From positions 1-16,461 of the forward strand of contig JAEEIQ010000057.1 of the NCBI GenBank assembly GCA_016281435.1: 16,461 nt of DNA, written 5' to 3'. Positions 1 to 7,524 of the stretch are shown piece after piece; the stretch's first letter is position 1; every line of letters starts with the position of its first letter. Under the pieces are notes generated by a model. It had not been told where the DNA came from, did not search any database, and worked only from the letters and a program-made list of their open reading frames with translations. The translations under genes were made by a program, and so were the position numbers. This stretch comes from Bacteroidales bacterium. Its GTDB lineage: Bacteria > Bacteroidota > Bacteroidia > Bacteroidales > UBA932.

Positions 1-291
1 CCCGGTGCCATCCACTTCTTCCAGAACAACGGCATCCTCTTCGCTCCCGGCAAGGCGGTCAACGCCGGCGGAGTGGCCACCTCGGGCCTCGAGATGACCC
101 AGAACGCCGAACATATCAGCTGGTCCGGCAAGGAAGTCGACGAGAAACTGCACTTCATCATGAAGTCCATCCATGAGCAGTGCGTGAAGTTCGGCACCCA
201 GCCGGACGGAAGCGTCGATTACGTCAAGGGCGCCAACATCGCCGGCTTCATGAAGGTGGCCCAGGCCATGCTGGAGCAAGGAATCGTCTAG
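1..291 (+). CDS. gdhA: NADP-type glutamate dehydrogenase, C-terminal 96 residues (5' end outside window)
   Basis: This is the C-terminal end of a hexameric glutamate dehydrogenase, which interconverts 2-oxoglutarate plus ammonia and glutamate in the cytoplasm. Frame 1 is open from the first base to a TAG at 289-291. The visible part contains the family hallmarks FAPGKAVNAGGVATSG and LEMTQN, followed by the helical KLHFIMKSIHEQC segment and the typical ending GANIAGFMKVAQAMLEQG. The serine of the ATSGLEM motif (residue 28 of the fragment) corresponds to the substrate-carboxylate-binding serine of the family. The ending is full length, so the gene is truncated only by the window edge. An internal GTG at 73 is not a start because homology runs through it. 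It is convergent with the porin and symporter genes. NADP rather than NAD preference is inferred from the closest-looking family members, since the cofactor domain is not visible. Confidence 0.95.
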   Translation, partial: PGAIHFFQNNGILFAPGKAVNAGGVATSGLEMTQNAEHISWSGKEVDEKLHFIMKSIHEQCVKFGTQPDGSVDYVKGANIAGFMKVAQAMLEQGIV

Positions 292-299
292 GTCCAAGA

Positions 300-417
300 C
301 GGGGAGGGTGGGCCCGGAGGAACCGTGGCCACCCTCGGCCACGTAAGAGGGAGGGGCCCAAGCTTGCTTGGGAAGGATGAGCCGAAGGCGAAGTTCTCTC
401 CGGGCCCACCCTCTCCG
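300..417. repeat. 118-base GC-rich folded element: 20-bp terminal inverted repeat enclosing three hairpins
   Basis: The element starts 9 bases after the gdhA stop. Arms 300-319 and 398-417 are complementary over 20 bp with one G-U pair; the core 304-319/398-413 is a perfect 16 bp. Inside are a perfect 7-bp hairpin (324-330 with 337-343), a perfect 7-bp hairpin with a 2-base loop (357-363 with 366-372), and a small GCC-GAA-GGC hairpin (381-389). The whole could fold as a multibranch junction. No known riboswitch or RNA family is recognised. It could be a dispersed palindromic repeat or miniature mobile element with terminal inverted repeats, a 3'-end structure of the gdhA message, or a small RNA. 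No flanking target-site duplication is visible. The pairing is directly seen; the role is unknown. Confidence 0.6.
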
Positions 418-433
418 GCTGGAATACAACCCC

Positions 434-469
434 TTAATAAAATAGCCTGTCCCCGAATGGGGGCAGGCT
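434..469 (-). terminator. Rho-independent terminator of the symporter-porin transcript
   Basis: An 11-bp stem (444-454 with 459-469, one G-U pair, GAAT loop in the + orientation) lies 24 bases beyond the porin stop. Read on the minus strand, the stem is followed by ATTTTATTAA, a U-rich run typical of intrinsic termination. On the + strand the following sequence (GCTTTCGTAT) is only weakly T-rich, so any role in stopping gdhA transcription would be secondary. Confidence 0.8.
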
Positions 470-492
470 GCTTTCGTATATTGTCTGTCAGT

Positions 493-1572
493 TTACCAGC
501 GGATGTAGGTTTGGAGCCAGAGTTCGCTGTAGGTGGAGTTGGTGATAGTCTGGTCGTTGTGCAGGCGGTACTCGAACTGGAAATTCAGGTTCTTGTGCAG
601 GCGGAAGTTGGCTGCCCAGGAGAACATGTCGTGGGAACTTTCCTTGTTGCCTTGGTCGCGGTACTCATCCCATTTGACATAGAGTTTCAGCCAGTCCTTG
701 ACGGGCACGCCGGCAGTGAAGTAGAAGGCGTCCGCGACTCCGCTGCCGTGCCATGTGGCGGCGACGGCGGGATCCTCAGGAGCGTCGCTGAAGAACTCCG
801 AAGCCTTGTGACCGAAGGACTTGGCGTATTCCGTGCGGAGCGTCCAGTTGTTGTAGTCGTATTTTGCTCCGAAGCTGTAGCGGTTGCGGTCCACGGTGAC
901 GGTGCCGTTGCTCCAGTTGCCCTTCCATCCGAATGCTCCGATCCAGAGCCCCTTTACCGGCTGGATCTGCAGGGTTCCGATGAGGTCCTTCTGCGCGTTG
1001 TTGTCGGCGCGGTTGATACCGTTGCCGTTGTAGAGTCCGAGCTGGTAGTGGAGGAGGTTGTGCTTGTCCTTGCCAATGGGCAGGAGGTCGCCCTGGATCT
1101 GGATTCCGAGGTCACGTCCGCCCATCGAAGCTTCGCCGCAACGGTCGCCCATGCCGGCGAGTTTCTTGACGAGAAGCGAGAAGTCGCCCACTCCCACGTC
1201 CCAGGGATTCATCGGGTTCTCGAAGGTAAAGGCCCTCTTGAACTGTCCCATCTTCACGGAGAAGGCCTTGTATTTTGCCCACTCGACGAAGAAGTCCTTG
1301 ACGTGCGGCGTGCCGTTGAGCTCGACCTGCACGCGGTAGTTGAACTGGTCGAAGATGCTGCCGTCGACGTATGCACGGATGAGGCGGGCGTTGAAGCCGT
1401 CGCCGCCGTGGGCGTCAGGACGGGTGGAGTATTTGTATGAACCGATGATGTATGCGCCGACCTTGGGCTTGCTTGCAAAGCCCGTCTGCTTATACCCGTA
1501 TTCGGGCGTTTCCTGCGCTGAAAGCGCGAGTGCGGCGAAGATGGCCGCCGCGGCCATGATTATCTTTTTCAT
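493..1572 (-). CDS. Phosphate-selective-type porin (OprO/OprP family) of the outer membrane
   Basis: Predicted 359-residue outer-membrane beta-barrel. Residues 1-20 (MKKIIMAAAAIFAALALSAQ) form a signal peptide. The mature part has the OprO/P-family look: an early barrel strand (GAYIIGSYKY, 39-48), GQFKRAFTFENP (109-120) and the GRDLGIQ signature (152-158), followed by repeated amphipathic strands such as YSFGAKYDYNNWTLRTEYA and a final aromatic residue (Trp). The family forms anion-favouring pores; phosphate specificity has been shown only for Pseudomonas members and should not be assumed here. The start lies 4 bases after the stop of the symporter gene, so the two are almost certainly cotranscribed. 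The pair gives an outer- and an inner-membrane step for one, probably anionic, substrate. A terminator follows the gene. Confidence 0.85.
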   Translation of the reverse strand: MKKIIMAAAAIFAALALSAQETPEYGYKQTGFASKPKVGAYIIGSYKYSTRPDAHGGDGFNARLIRAYVDGSIFDQFNYRVQVELNGTPHVKDFFVEWAKYKAFSVKMGQFKRAFTFENPMNPWDVGVGDFSLLVKKLAGMGDRCGEASMGGRDLGIQIQGDLLPIGKDKHNLLHYQLGLYNGNGINRADNNAQKDLIGTLQIQPVKGLWIGAFGWKGNWSNGTVTVDRNRYSFGAKYDYNNWTLRTEYAKSFGHKASEFFSDAPEDPAVAATWHGSGVADAFYFTAGVPVKDWLKLYVKWDEYRDQGNKESSHDMFSWAANFRLHKNLNFQFEYRLHNDQTITNSTYSELWLQTYIRW

Positions 1573-1576
1573 AGTA

Positions 1577-3031
1577 TCAGGCAGCTGTGAAAGGGAATAT
1601 CTTTGTAAGGAGGAAATAACCGAGCACGAAGCCCACCACTCCCATGATGATGCCGACCTTGGCCATCTGCGAGGTTTTCACGAGGCCGGTCGAGGATGCG
1701 ATGGCATTGGGAGGCGTGGAGATCGGGAACAGCATCGCGAGCGAAGCGCACATCGCTATGAACGGGATCATGGCGTACATTCCTCCGAGCGAAGTGAACT
1801 GGGCGTTGTTCGCCGCAGTCGGGTCTGCCATCGCCGTTCCGACTACCACGAGGATAGGGACGAGCAGGGCTGCCGTTGCGGAGTTGCTGATGAAGTTCGA
1901 GAGGAAGTAGCATACGAGGCCCGCGATGATGAGCACGAGGATGACGTTCATCGTGCTGAACGGGATCGCGTTGATGAGGACGGCCGCAAGGCCTGTCTTG
2001 TTGAGCCCGGTCCCGAGGGCGAAACCGCCGGCGACCAGCCAGAGTACGCTCCAGTTGATTTCCTTGATGTCTTCCTTGTTGAACACTCCGGTACAGGTGT
2101 AGACCGCGAGCGGAATCAGGGCGACGATGTTGGAGTTGATCTTGGTTATCTGCTCGGTGACCCAAAGAAGGATGGTGACGAAGAAGGTGATCCAGGCGAT
2201 GTAGTCCTTCGCGGTCCATTTATGGGACTTGGTCTCGATCTTGAGCTCTATCTCCTTGCTCTTGAAGGGGAAGAAAAGCTGCAGGATGACCCACGCGAGA
2301 AGGATCATGATGATGACGAAAGGAAGCATCCTGGACATCCAGGTTGCGAAGCCGATCTGGTATCCGGCGTTCTCGAGCGCGCCTATCGCAATGGCGTTGG
2401 GGGGCGTTCCGATCGGCGTTCCGATGCCTCCGAGGTTGGCGGCCACGGGGATTGAAAGGGCCAGGCCGACCTTTCCGGTCTCATCTTCGGGAAGTGCCTT
2501 GAGCACGGGGGCCAGGAAAGCCAGCATCATGGCGGCGGTGGCGGTGTTGCTCATGAACATCGAGAAAATCGATATGATGATGAGGAAGCCCAGCAGGACC
2601 ATCTTCGGTTTCTTCCCGAAGAGGCCCAGGAGTCCCTTGGCGATCACAGCGTCCATGCCGTACTTCGAGGCGACTATGGCCAGGACGAAACCGCCCATGA
2701 AGAGCATCACTACGGGATCCGCGAAGGAAGCCATTATGCTCTTGTAATCGACGAGCGTCCCGAATTCGGGCTTGCAGAAGAAGCCCAGCCCCTTGGTGGA
2801 TACGCTGAGGAGCATCACGACGATGACGATCAGCGATGTGGTCCAGTTCGGGATGATCTCAAACATCCACATGAGAGCCGCGAACACGAAGATCGCGATC
2901 ATGCGCTGCTGGACGACCGTGAGGGCGTCAATGCCGAAGGAAGACGTGGGAAGGGCCCAGAGAAGGATCGTTACGATCAGGACCAGAGGTAGAAGTACAC
3001 AGTACTTGACTGAAAAATTGCTTTTAGCCAT
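1577..3031 (-). CDS. SLC13/DASS-family sodium:dicarboxylate (anion) symporter
   Basis: Predicted 484-residue polytopic inner-membrane transporter of the divalent anion:sodium symporter family (VcINDY, SdcS, CitT relatives), which takes up dicarboxylates such as succinate, citrate-type acids or sulfate with Na+. The inverted-repeat signatures are present. The first half has SNT (161-163) and TPIGTPPNAIA (205-215); the second half has SNS (382-384) and STPPNAIAS (438-446). About a dozen hydrophobic segments span the length. The start is placed at ATG 3029-3031 (MAKSNFSV). A 15-residue longer reading back to 3076 would run through a good promoter (3064-3071) and is rejected. No Shine-Dalgarno is seen, as usual in this phylum. 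The gene is the first of a two-gene unit with the porin. The second SNT motif has Thr replaced by Ser, which is conservative. The exact substrate cannot be read from the sequence. Confidence 0.93.
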   Translation of the reverse strand: MAKSNFSVKYCVLLPLVLIVTILLWALPTSSFGIDALTVVQQRMIAIFVFAALMWMFEIIPNWTTSLIVIVVMLLSVSTKGLGFFCKPEFGTLVDYKSIMASFADPVVMLFMGGFVLAIVASKYGMDAVIAKGLLGLFGKKPKMVLLGFLIIISIFSMFMSNTATAAMMLAFLAPVLKALPEDETGKVGLALSIPVAANLGGIGTPIGTPPNAIAIGALENAGYQIGFATWMSRMLPFVIIMILLAWVILQLFFPFKSKEIELKIETKSHKWTAKDYIAWITFFVTILLWVTEQITKINSNIVALIPLAVYTCTGVFNKEDIKEINWSVLWLVAGGFALGTGLNKTGLAAVLINAIPFSTMNVILVLIIAGLVCYFLSNFISNSATAALLVPILVVVGTAMADPTAANNAQFTSLGGMYAMIPFIAMCASLAMLFPISTPPNAIASSTGLVKTSQMAKVGIIMGVVGFVLGYFLLTKIFPFTAA

Positions 3032-3063
3032 GTTTAAATGACAATTGCCTATAAATGCGGGCG

Positions 3064-3095
3064 CAAATATAGGCAATTATAACAAGAATAGCAAG
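3064..3095 (-). promoter_or_regulatory. Bacteroidetes-type promoter for the symporter-porin operon
   Basis: On the minus strand TATATTTG (3071 to 3064) matches the Bacteroidetes -7 box TAnnTTTG exactly, and CTTG (3095 to 3092) lies 20 bases upstream, the expected place for the -33 TTG/TTTG box. Transcription would begin near 3057, leaving a leader of about 26 bases before ATG 3031. The site sits just after the stop of the M16 protease gene (3102), with no terminator between, so read-through from the upstream operon is possible as well. Confidence 0.7.
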
Positions 3096-3101
3096 ATTCG
3101 C

Positions 3102-5912
3102 TTACTCTTCAGTATAGACTTCCACGAGTTTGTTTCCGGATGCGATACGGCGGGCTATGGAGCGTATTTCGCCGGGCTTGACGTCTCTTACAAGGGACTC
3201 GTAATCATAGCCGTACTGGATACCCCAGCGGACGAAACGGAGCATCCTGTCTTCCTGCGCGGAGATCGACTTCGAAATCCTGTTTTCCTCCTCCGCGCGG
3301 TGCTTTACGAGGTATTTGACGGCAAGTTCCATCTCCTGCGCCGTCGGGCCGTCCTTGCACATCCGGTCCATTTCATCCTGAATGTCCCTGAGGAGGATCC
3401 CGCGCATTTCGGGCCTTGTGCGGAATTCCACGTATGAACGGGAAGGGACCGCTGCCTCGTTGGAGTTTTCGGTGCGGAACGACACGCTGTACGCACCGCC
3501 CCTTTCTTCACGGATGAGGGCCAGGTAGCGGGCGGACATGATGTAGTTCAGGATGTCGAGCCTGGCCCTGTCCCTGACGGAACGTCCTCCGCCGTAGAAC
3601 CAGTTCCAGCTGATGTCGGTGTACGGGGAAGCTGCGGGAGGATTGGTCTCGCCAATGTCAAGGCGGCCCTTGAATGCGGGCTTTTCCGGCAGGTACTTTC
3701 CCTTGGAATAAGGGTAGGGGATATCCAGCGATGCTATATAGCGTTCCACAAGGCTCCGTATCTCCGCTTTGGGGAGGTCGCTGCAGATAACCGCTTTCAT
3801 GGAAGGGATGTCCCCGTAAAACCTCTTGAAGACTTCTTCGATGAGGGCCATGTCAGTGGCCTGGACCGCAGCGCTGTCGAGATCGTCCATCCACGGATGG
3901 CCTCTGTAGACGAGCTTGCGGCACTTCCTGTCGTAGAGTTCACGTTTGCTTTTCTGTTTTCCGAGGGATTTCAGCTGGACAGCCTTCTGGCGCTGCAGTT
4001 CACCCGGTTTTCCGAAGTATGGATCGTTGAGTTGGAGCCAGGCGGCCTTGAACGCCGTTTCGGCCTTGTCGGCGCGGGACGAAATCTCTATGCGCGCAGC
4101 CTGGTCGCCGCCGCTCAGGGTCAGGTTCACCCCGCTGAGTTCGGGGTAATTCTTCATCTCCGGCCTCGCGCAGCCGCGGAAGCCGGTCTGGCGTTTGTCG
4201 TAGGCTGCGGCAAAGCGCGATGCGGTCACCTTCGCAGGGTCGAAACTGCGGTAGCCCGTGTCGAAGAGCAGGGTCATCACGAGATGGCTGCCGTCCTTTA
4301 CCGGGGCGGCCTCCTTGTAGAACACCCGGGCCCCGTTTGAAAGGACCCATTTCTCCATGTCGGTTCCCTTCACTTCGGACACCGAGATTATGCTTCCGGG
4401 AGCGGCGCTGACGCTGAGGTCGAGGTCCGGATACTCCAGGAACATGGGCTCCGGCGATGATGAGTCAGCCTCCTCCACGGCTTTTTTCATCAACTCCGCT
4501 GAGGGAGCTATCCCGTTCTCCTCCACGTTGTTGTAGCAGTTGGAATAGATCTTCTCGCAGTCTGCGAACATGATGGCGGGATAGGGGGCGATGTCTTCCG
4601 CGGTGATTTTCTCGAGACATGCCTTCTGCAGGGATTTCATATCCCCGGGCATCACCAGGGGCGCGCCCTGCAGGAAGTTGCCGAGGATGGCCTTTACAAT
4701 GTCCGCGCTCGATGTCTCCTCACGTGGAGTCTCGACGTCAAGATGCATCCGGGCTGACAGGCCGAGCTTCGCCACTTCGATCTCTTCCCCGCTGACGCCG
4801 TGAAGCAGCAGGCGCCTCACTTCAGTCTCGGCGAAGGAAAGGCTCTCCAGGAGATTCTCCTTCTTTTTCGGTACGGCCGTCAGTAGCGAAACGTACATCT
4901 GCGGCTTGTAGCTTCCGGTCACGAGGGTTGCGCTTTGCACCGGTGCGTCCTTCCTCTTGCTGCGTTCCTTGAGACGGTCGGCGAGGATGGACGATACGAT
5001 CTGGCGGCAAAGGAAGTCCTTGTAGAATTCGACGCTCCCGGGATCGTTCACTGTCCAGCGCTGCTTGAAAAGGGCTTTCAAGGCCTGGTACTTGATTTCG
5101 GGATCGGTCATGTCTTTGTAAAGAGGCTCATCCTGGACTGGCGGGACGAAGCTCTCCTTGGGCTCCGGGTTGATAGGAGCGGGGATGTCGGAAAAGAGCC
5201 TTTTCACCCTTTCTTCCATCCAGTCGGTGTCGAAGTCTCCTACCACGATTATTGCCTGCAGGTCCGGGCGGTACCATTTATGGTAGAAGTCGAGGATCTC
5301 GTGCCTCTTGAATCCGTTGATGACTTCGAGGGTGCCGATCACGTCCCTTTCGGCCTGCTTCGAACCCTTGTAAATGAGCTCCATCTGGCGATTGTTCATG
5401 CGGCTGCGGGAGTCGTTGCGGAAACGCCACTCCTCGCTGATGACCCCGCGCTCCTCATCGAGCGCCTTCTGCTCGCAGGAGATGTCGCAGGACCAGTCGT
5501 GCAGGACCATGAGGACCGAGTCGGTGAATGATTCGCGCACGAGGGGCACCTTGGAGATGTTGTAGACCGTCTCCGTCCGCGATGTATAGGCGTTGACGTT
5601 GTAGCCGAAACGTACCCCTTCCTTCGCGAGGAAATCCAGGACGCCTTTGTCTGGATAGTGCTTCGTACCGTTGAAGGCCATGTGCTCGAGGAAGTGGGCG
5701 AGACCGTTCTGGTTGTCCTCCTCCTGCAGCGCGCCAACGTTGTGCGCGATGTAGAATTCGGCGCACCCTTCAGGCCTGGCATTATGGCACAGGTAATAGG
5801 TCAGGCCGTTACCGAGCTTTCCGACGCGGAATTCAGGGTCGGCGGGAATCGGCTGCGCGAATGCGGCTGCAGCGAGGAAGATAAGGAGTGCCGTGGAGGT
5901 TATTCGTTTCAT
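3102..5912 (-). CDS. M16-family (pitrilysin/PqqL/FusC-like) zinc metalloprotease, exported
   Basis: Predicted 936-residue double-length M16 peptidase. A signal peptide (MKRITSTALLIFLAAAAFAQ) sends it to the periplasm. The inverted zinc site HFLEH is at 73-77 (zinc ligands H73 and H77, catalytic E76), with the third ligand expected at E154 in LDEERGVISEEW, 77 residues further on as in pitrilysin. The C-terminal half carries the conserved ERGGAYSV segment (805-810 region) that completes the active site. Such enzymes enclose and cut unfolded polypeptides up to small-protein size. The length is close to E. coli PqqL and Pectobacterium FusC, periplasmic M16 proteases tied to TonB-dependent import. 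Start ATG 5912 was chosen because it gives a clean signal peptide; an ATG at 5933 would add MEGILLI in front. It is the fourth and last gene of the receptor operon, 25 bases after the DUF6850-like gene, with no terminator visible after it. Confidence 0.92.
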   Translation of the reverse strand: MKRITSTALLIFLAAAAFAQPIPADPEFRVGKLGNGLTYYLCHNARPEGCAEFYIAHNVGALQEEDNQNGLAHFLEHMAFNGTKHYPDKGVLDFLAKEGVRFGYNVNAYTSRTETVYNISKVPLVRESFTDSVLMVLHDWSCDISCEQKALDEERGVISEEWRFRNDSRSRMNNRQMELIYKGSKQAERDVIGTLEVINGFKRHEILDFYHKWYRPDLQAIIVVGDFDTDWMEERVKRLFSDIPAPINPEPKESFVPPVQDEPLYKDMTDPEIKYQALKALFKQRWTVNDPGSVEFYKDFLCRQIVSSILADRLKERSKRKDAPVQSATLVTGSYKPQMYVSLLTAVPKKKENLLESLSFAETEVRRLLLHGVSGEEIEVAKLGLSARMHLDVETPREETSSADIVKAILGNFLQGAPLVMPGDMKSLQKACLEKITAEDIAPYPAIMFADCEKIYSNCYNNVEENGIAPSAELMKKAVEEADSSSPEPMFLEYPDLDLSVSAAPGSIISVSEVKGTDMEKWVLSNGARVFYKEAAPVKDGSHLVMTLLFDTGYRSFDPAKVTASRFAAAYDKRQTGFRGCARPEMKNYPELSGVNLTLSGGDQAARIEISSRADKAETAFKAAWLQLNDPYFGKPGELQRQKAVQLKSLGKQKSKRELYDRKCRKLVYRGHPWMDDLDSAAVQATDMALIEEVFKRFYGDIPSMKAVICSDLPKAEIRSLVERYIASLDIPYPYSKGKYLPEKPAFKGRLDIGETNPPAASPYTDISWNWFYGGGRSVRDRARLDILNYIMSARYLALIREERGGAYSVSFRTENSNEAAVPSRSYVEFRTRPEMRGILLRDIQDEMDRMCKDGPTAQEMELAVKYLVKHRAEEENRISKSISAQEDRMLRFVRWGIQYGYDYESLVRDVKPGEIRSIARRIASGNKLVEVYTEE

Positions 5913-5937
5913 AATCAGCAGGATGCCCTCCATCGCC

Positions 5938-7521
5938 CTAGAAGTTGCAGCCGAGGCTGACGGAAGCGACGTTGCGTGTCCGGCCGTCGAGGTACTGCGG
6001 ATCGGAAAGGAGGGTGACAAAGCTGTCGGAAATCTTCAGGTAGGGGACCAGCTTCTTATAACTGAGAATGGCCCAGCCTAAATCAAGGGATACTCCAGCC
6101 CTGGAGGCGGTTTCATATTCGAACTGCCTGTTCAGCCAGTCGTCGAAGGATTTTGCCTTTGAGGAGCCGCCGTAGGAGCCGTCAGCTTTGGGAGTGCCGC
6201 TCCCTGTGACGAACATGAGGCCGGTCCCTACCGAAAAACAGTTCCCCCGGGTCTTGATGTTGCGGCTTGCACGGACGGCCGCCGCCAGATTGAGGACAGA
6301 CTGGTCCCTGTAGTCCGGGTATATGACAGTATGTTTGGAACTCATAAGGGCATTGGCCTCTGCGCGCAGGGTCCAGTCCGGGAGGTATCCGCGCCTGTCT
6401 TTTTCGTAAGTGTAGGCAAGACGGGCCCCGATATCAGTGCGCGTAAGGGTCTGGTTCTGTCCGTGATATTCAATGGTCGTGTTCATGCCGGACACGGCCT
6501 TGTATTCGTACGAGTTCGTGAAATTGGAGAGAAGCTTGAACTCTCCGGCCGCTTCGATACGGTGAAGGTCCCTTCCGGACGGTATGTCCAGCGTTCCTTC
6601 CAGTTTCGCTTCCGGGCCGCTGAATTCGCAGAAAACGACAGAAGTCGAGGTCCTGCTTCCGAAGTACCCGGTTCTCCACAGTCCGGTCAGTTGCCCGTAG
6701 ATGCGGGTTGAATTGCCCGAGGCCATCTGGACGGCCAGCCCGTAGCGGTCACTGGTAAGCGGGCGGACATTCGACAGGGAGACGTGGTAGTGGTCTCCGT
6801 CGAAATCCTCCTTGCTGCCAAGAAATGCGCCCTGGTCGACCAGGATGTCGTAGTCCGTGTCGACGGTCCCGAAAAGACCGGCGCTGAGTTGCTCGAGAGT
6901 GTGACGGTAAACGAGGTTGGCGCCTATTGTAAATGAATCCGAGAGCTTGAACATGACCCCCGGTGCGAGATCCAGGTCCGCAAGTACGTTGAGGAACCTC
7001 GGATCCTTGAATTTTGCCTGGTCTGCGGCTGTGTAGTCCAGACGGATGCCGGCGCTGAACGAGTTGCTGAAAGAATAGGACAGGGCTCCGTTCAGGACGT
7101 AGGTCTCCCTTTTCTTTTTCCCGACACTGGACATATCCCCTTCGAGGAAGTTGATCGCATTGTCGGATGGGTTCAGAAGGACTTCGCCACCCATATCCTT
7201 CCCCTGGAACTGGGAATATGCCAGAACTCCGCTGAAAACAATCTTGTCGGAAATCCTTCTGAATGATTTTGTAAAGGCGGATGCTTCCCAGGAATCCGGC
7301 GACCCTTCAATGGGTATGACAGCGCCGTCCGCCTTGTCGAATCGGGCATTCGCTACTGAAAACCTTTCGTTTCCGACGGTAGCCAGACCTGCCGGGTTGC
7401 TGAAACCGAGCAGAGGATTGGCATCCATGGTATGCTGGTAATCGCGCACTGGAGCCTGCCCCGCGGCCTGCGCCGCGAGGCAGAGTACCAATGTGCAAAC
7501 GAAAGGTAAGCGGAATCTCAT
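5938..7521 (-). CDS. Outer-membrane beta-barrel protein, DUF6850-like
   Basis: Predicted 527-residue exported protein. Residues 1-22 form a signal peptide ending AAQAAGQ. The early motif NPLLGFSNPAGLATV resembles the N-terminal plug or first strand seen in several Bacteroidetes outer-membrane barrels. The rest alternates polar and hydrophobic or aromatic residues with turns and ends in Phe (SVSLGCNF), the usual last residue of a barrel. It resembles the DUF6850 outer-membrane family, often found next to DUF4876 lipoproteins and TonB-dependent receptors; that assignment is from memory of the family, not a search. Function is unknown. It begins 3 bases after the stop of the lipoprotein gene and precedes the M16 protease, so it probably forms part of the same envelope complex. 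FadL-like transport is an alternative reading. Confidence 0.65.
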   Translation of the reverse strand: MRFRLPFVCTLVLCLAAQAAGQAPVRDYQHTMDANPLLGFSNPAGLATVGNERFSVANARFDKADGAVIPIEGSPDSWEASAFTKSFRRISDKIVFSGVLAYSQFQGKDMGGEVLLNPSDNAINFLEGDMSSVGKKKRETYVLNGALSYSFSNSFSAGIRLDYTAADQAKFKDPRFLNVLADLDLAPGVMFKLSDSFTIGANLVYRHTLEQLSAGLFGTVDTDYDILVDQGAFLGSKEDFDGDHYHVSLSNVRPLTSDRYGLAVQMASGNSTRIYGQLTGLWRTGYFGSRTSTSVVFCEFSGPEAKLEGTLDIPSGRDLHRIEAAGEFKLLSNFTNSYEYKAVSGMNTTIEYHGQNQTLTRTDIGARLAYTYEKDRRGYLPDWTLRAEANALMSSKHTVIYPDYRDQSVLNLAAAVRASRNIKTRGNCFSVGTGLMFVTGSGTPKADGSYGGSSKAKSFDDWLNRQFEYETASRAGVSLDLGWAILSYKKLVPYLKISDSFVTLLSDPQYLDGRTRNVASVSLGCNF

Positions 7522-7524
7522 TGC

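Noticed and set aside
325..1440. 371-residue plus-strand open frame over the porin
   Set aside because: It is antisense to the porin, which has a signal peptide, family motifs, operon partner and terminator. The frame is open only because of GC-rich codon bias.
1340..2455. 371-residue plus-strand open frame rich in Asp, Glu, Arg and His
   Set aside because: It spans the ends of two genuine minus-strand genes and has a charge composition typical of an antisense shadow.
3032..3076. Longer N-terminus for the symporter
   Set aside because: The extra 15 residues would overlap a good TAnnTTTG promoter box and do not resemble a transporter N-terminus.
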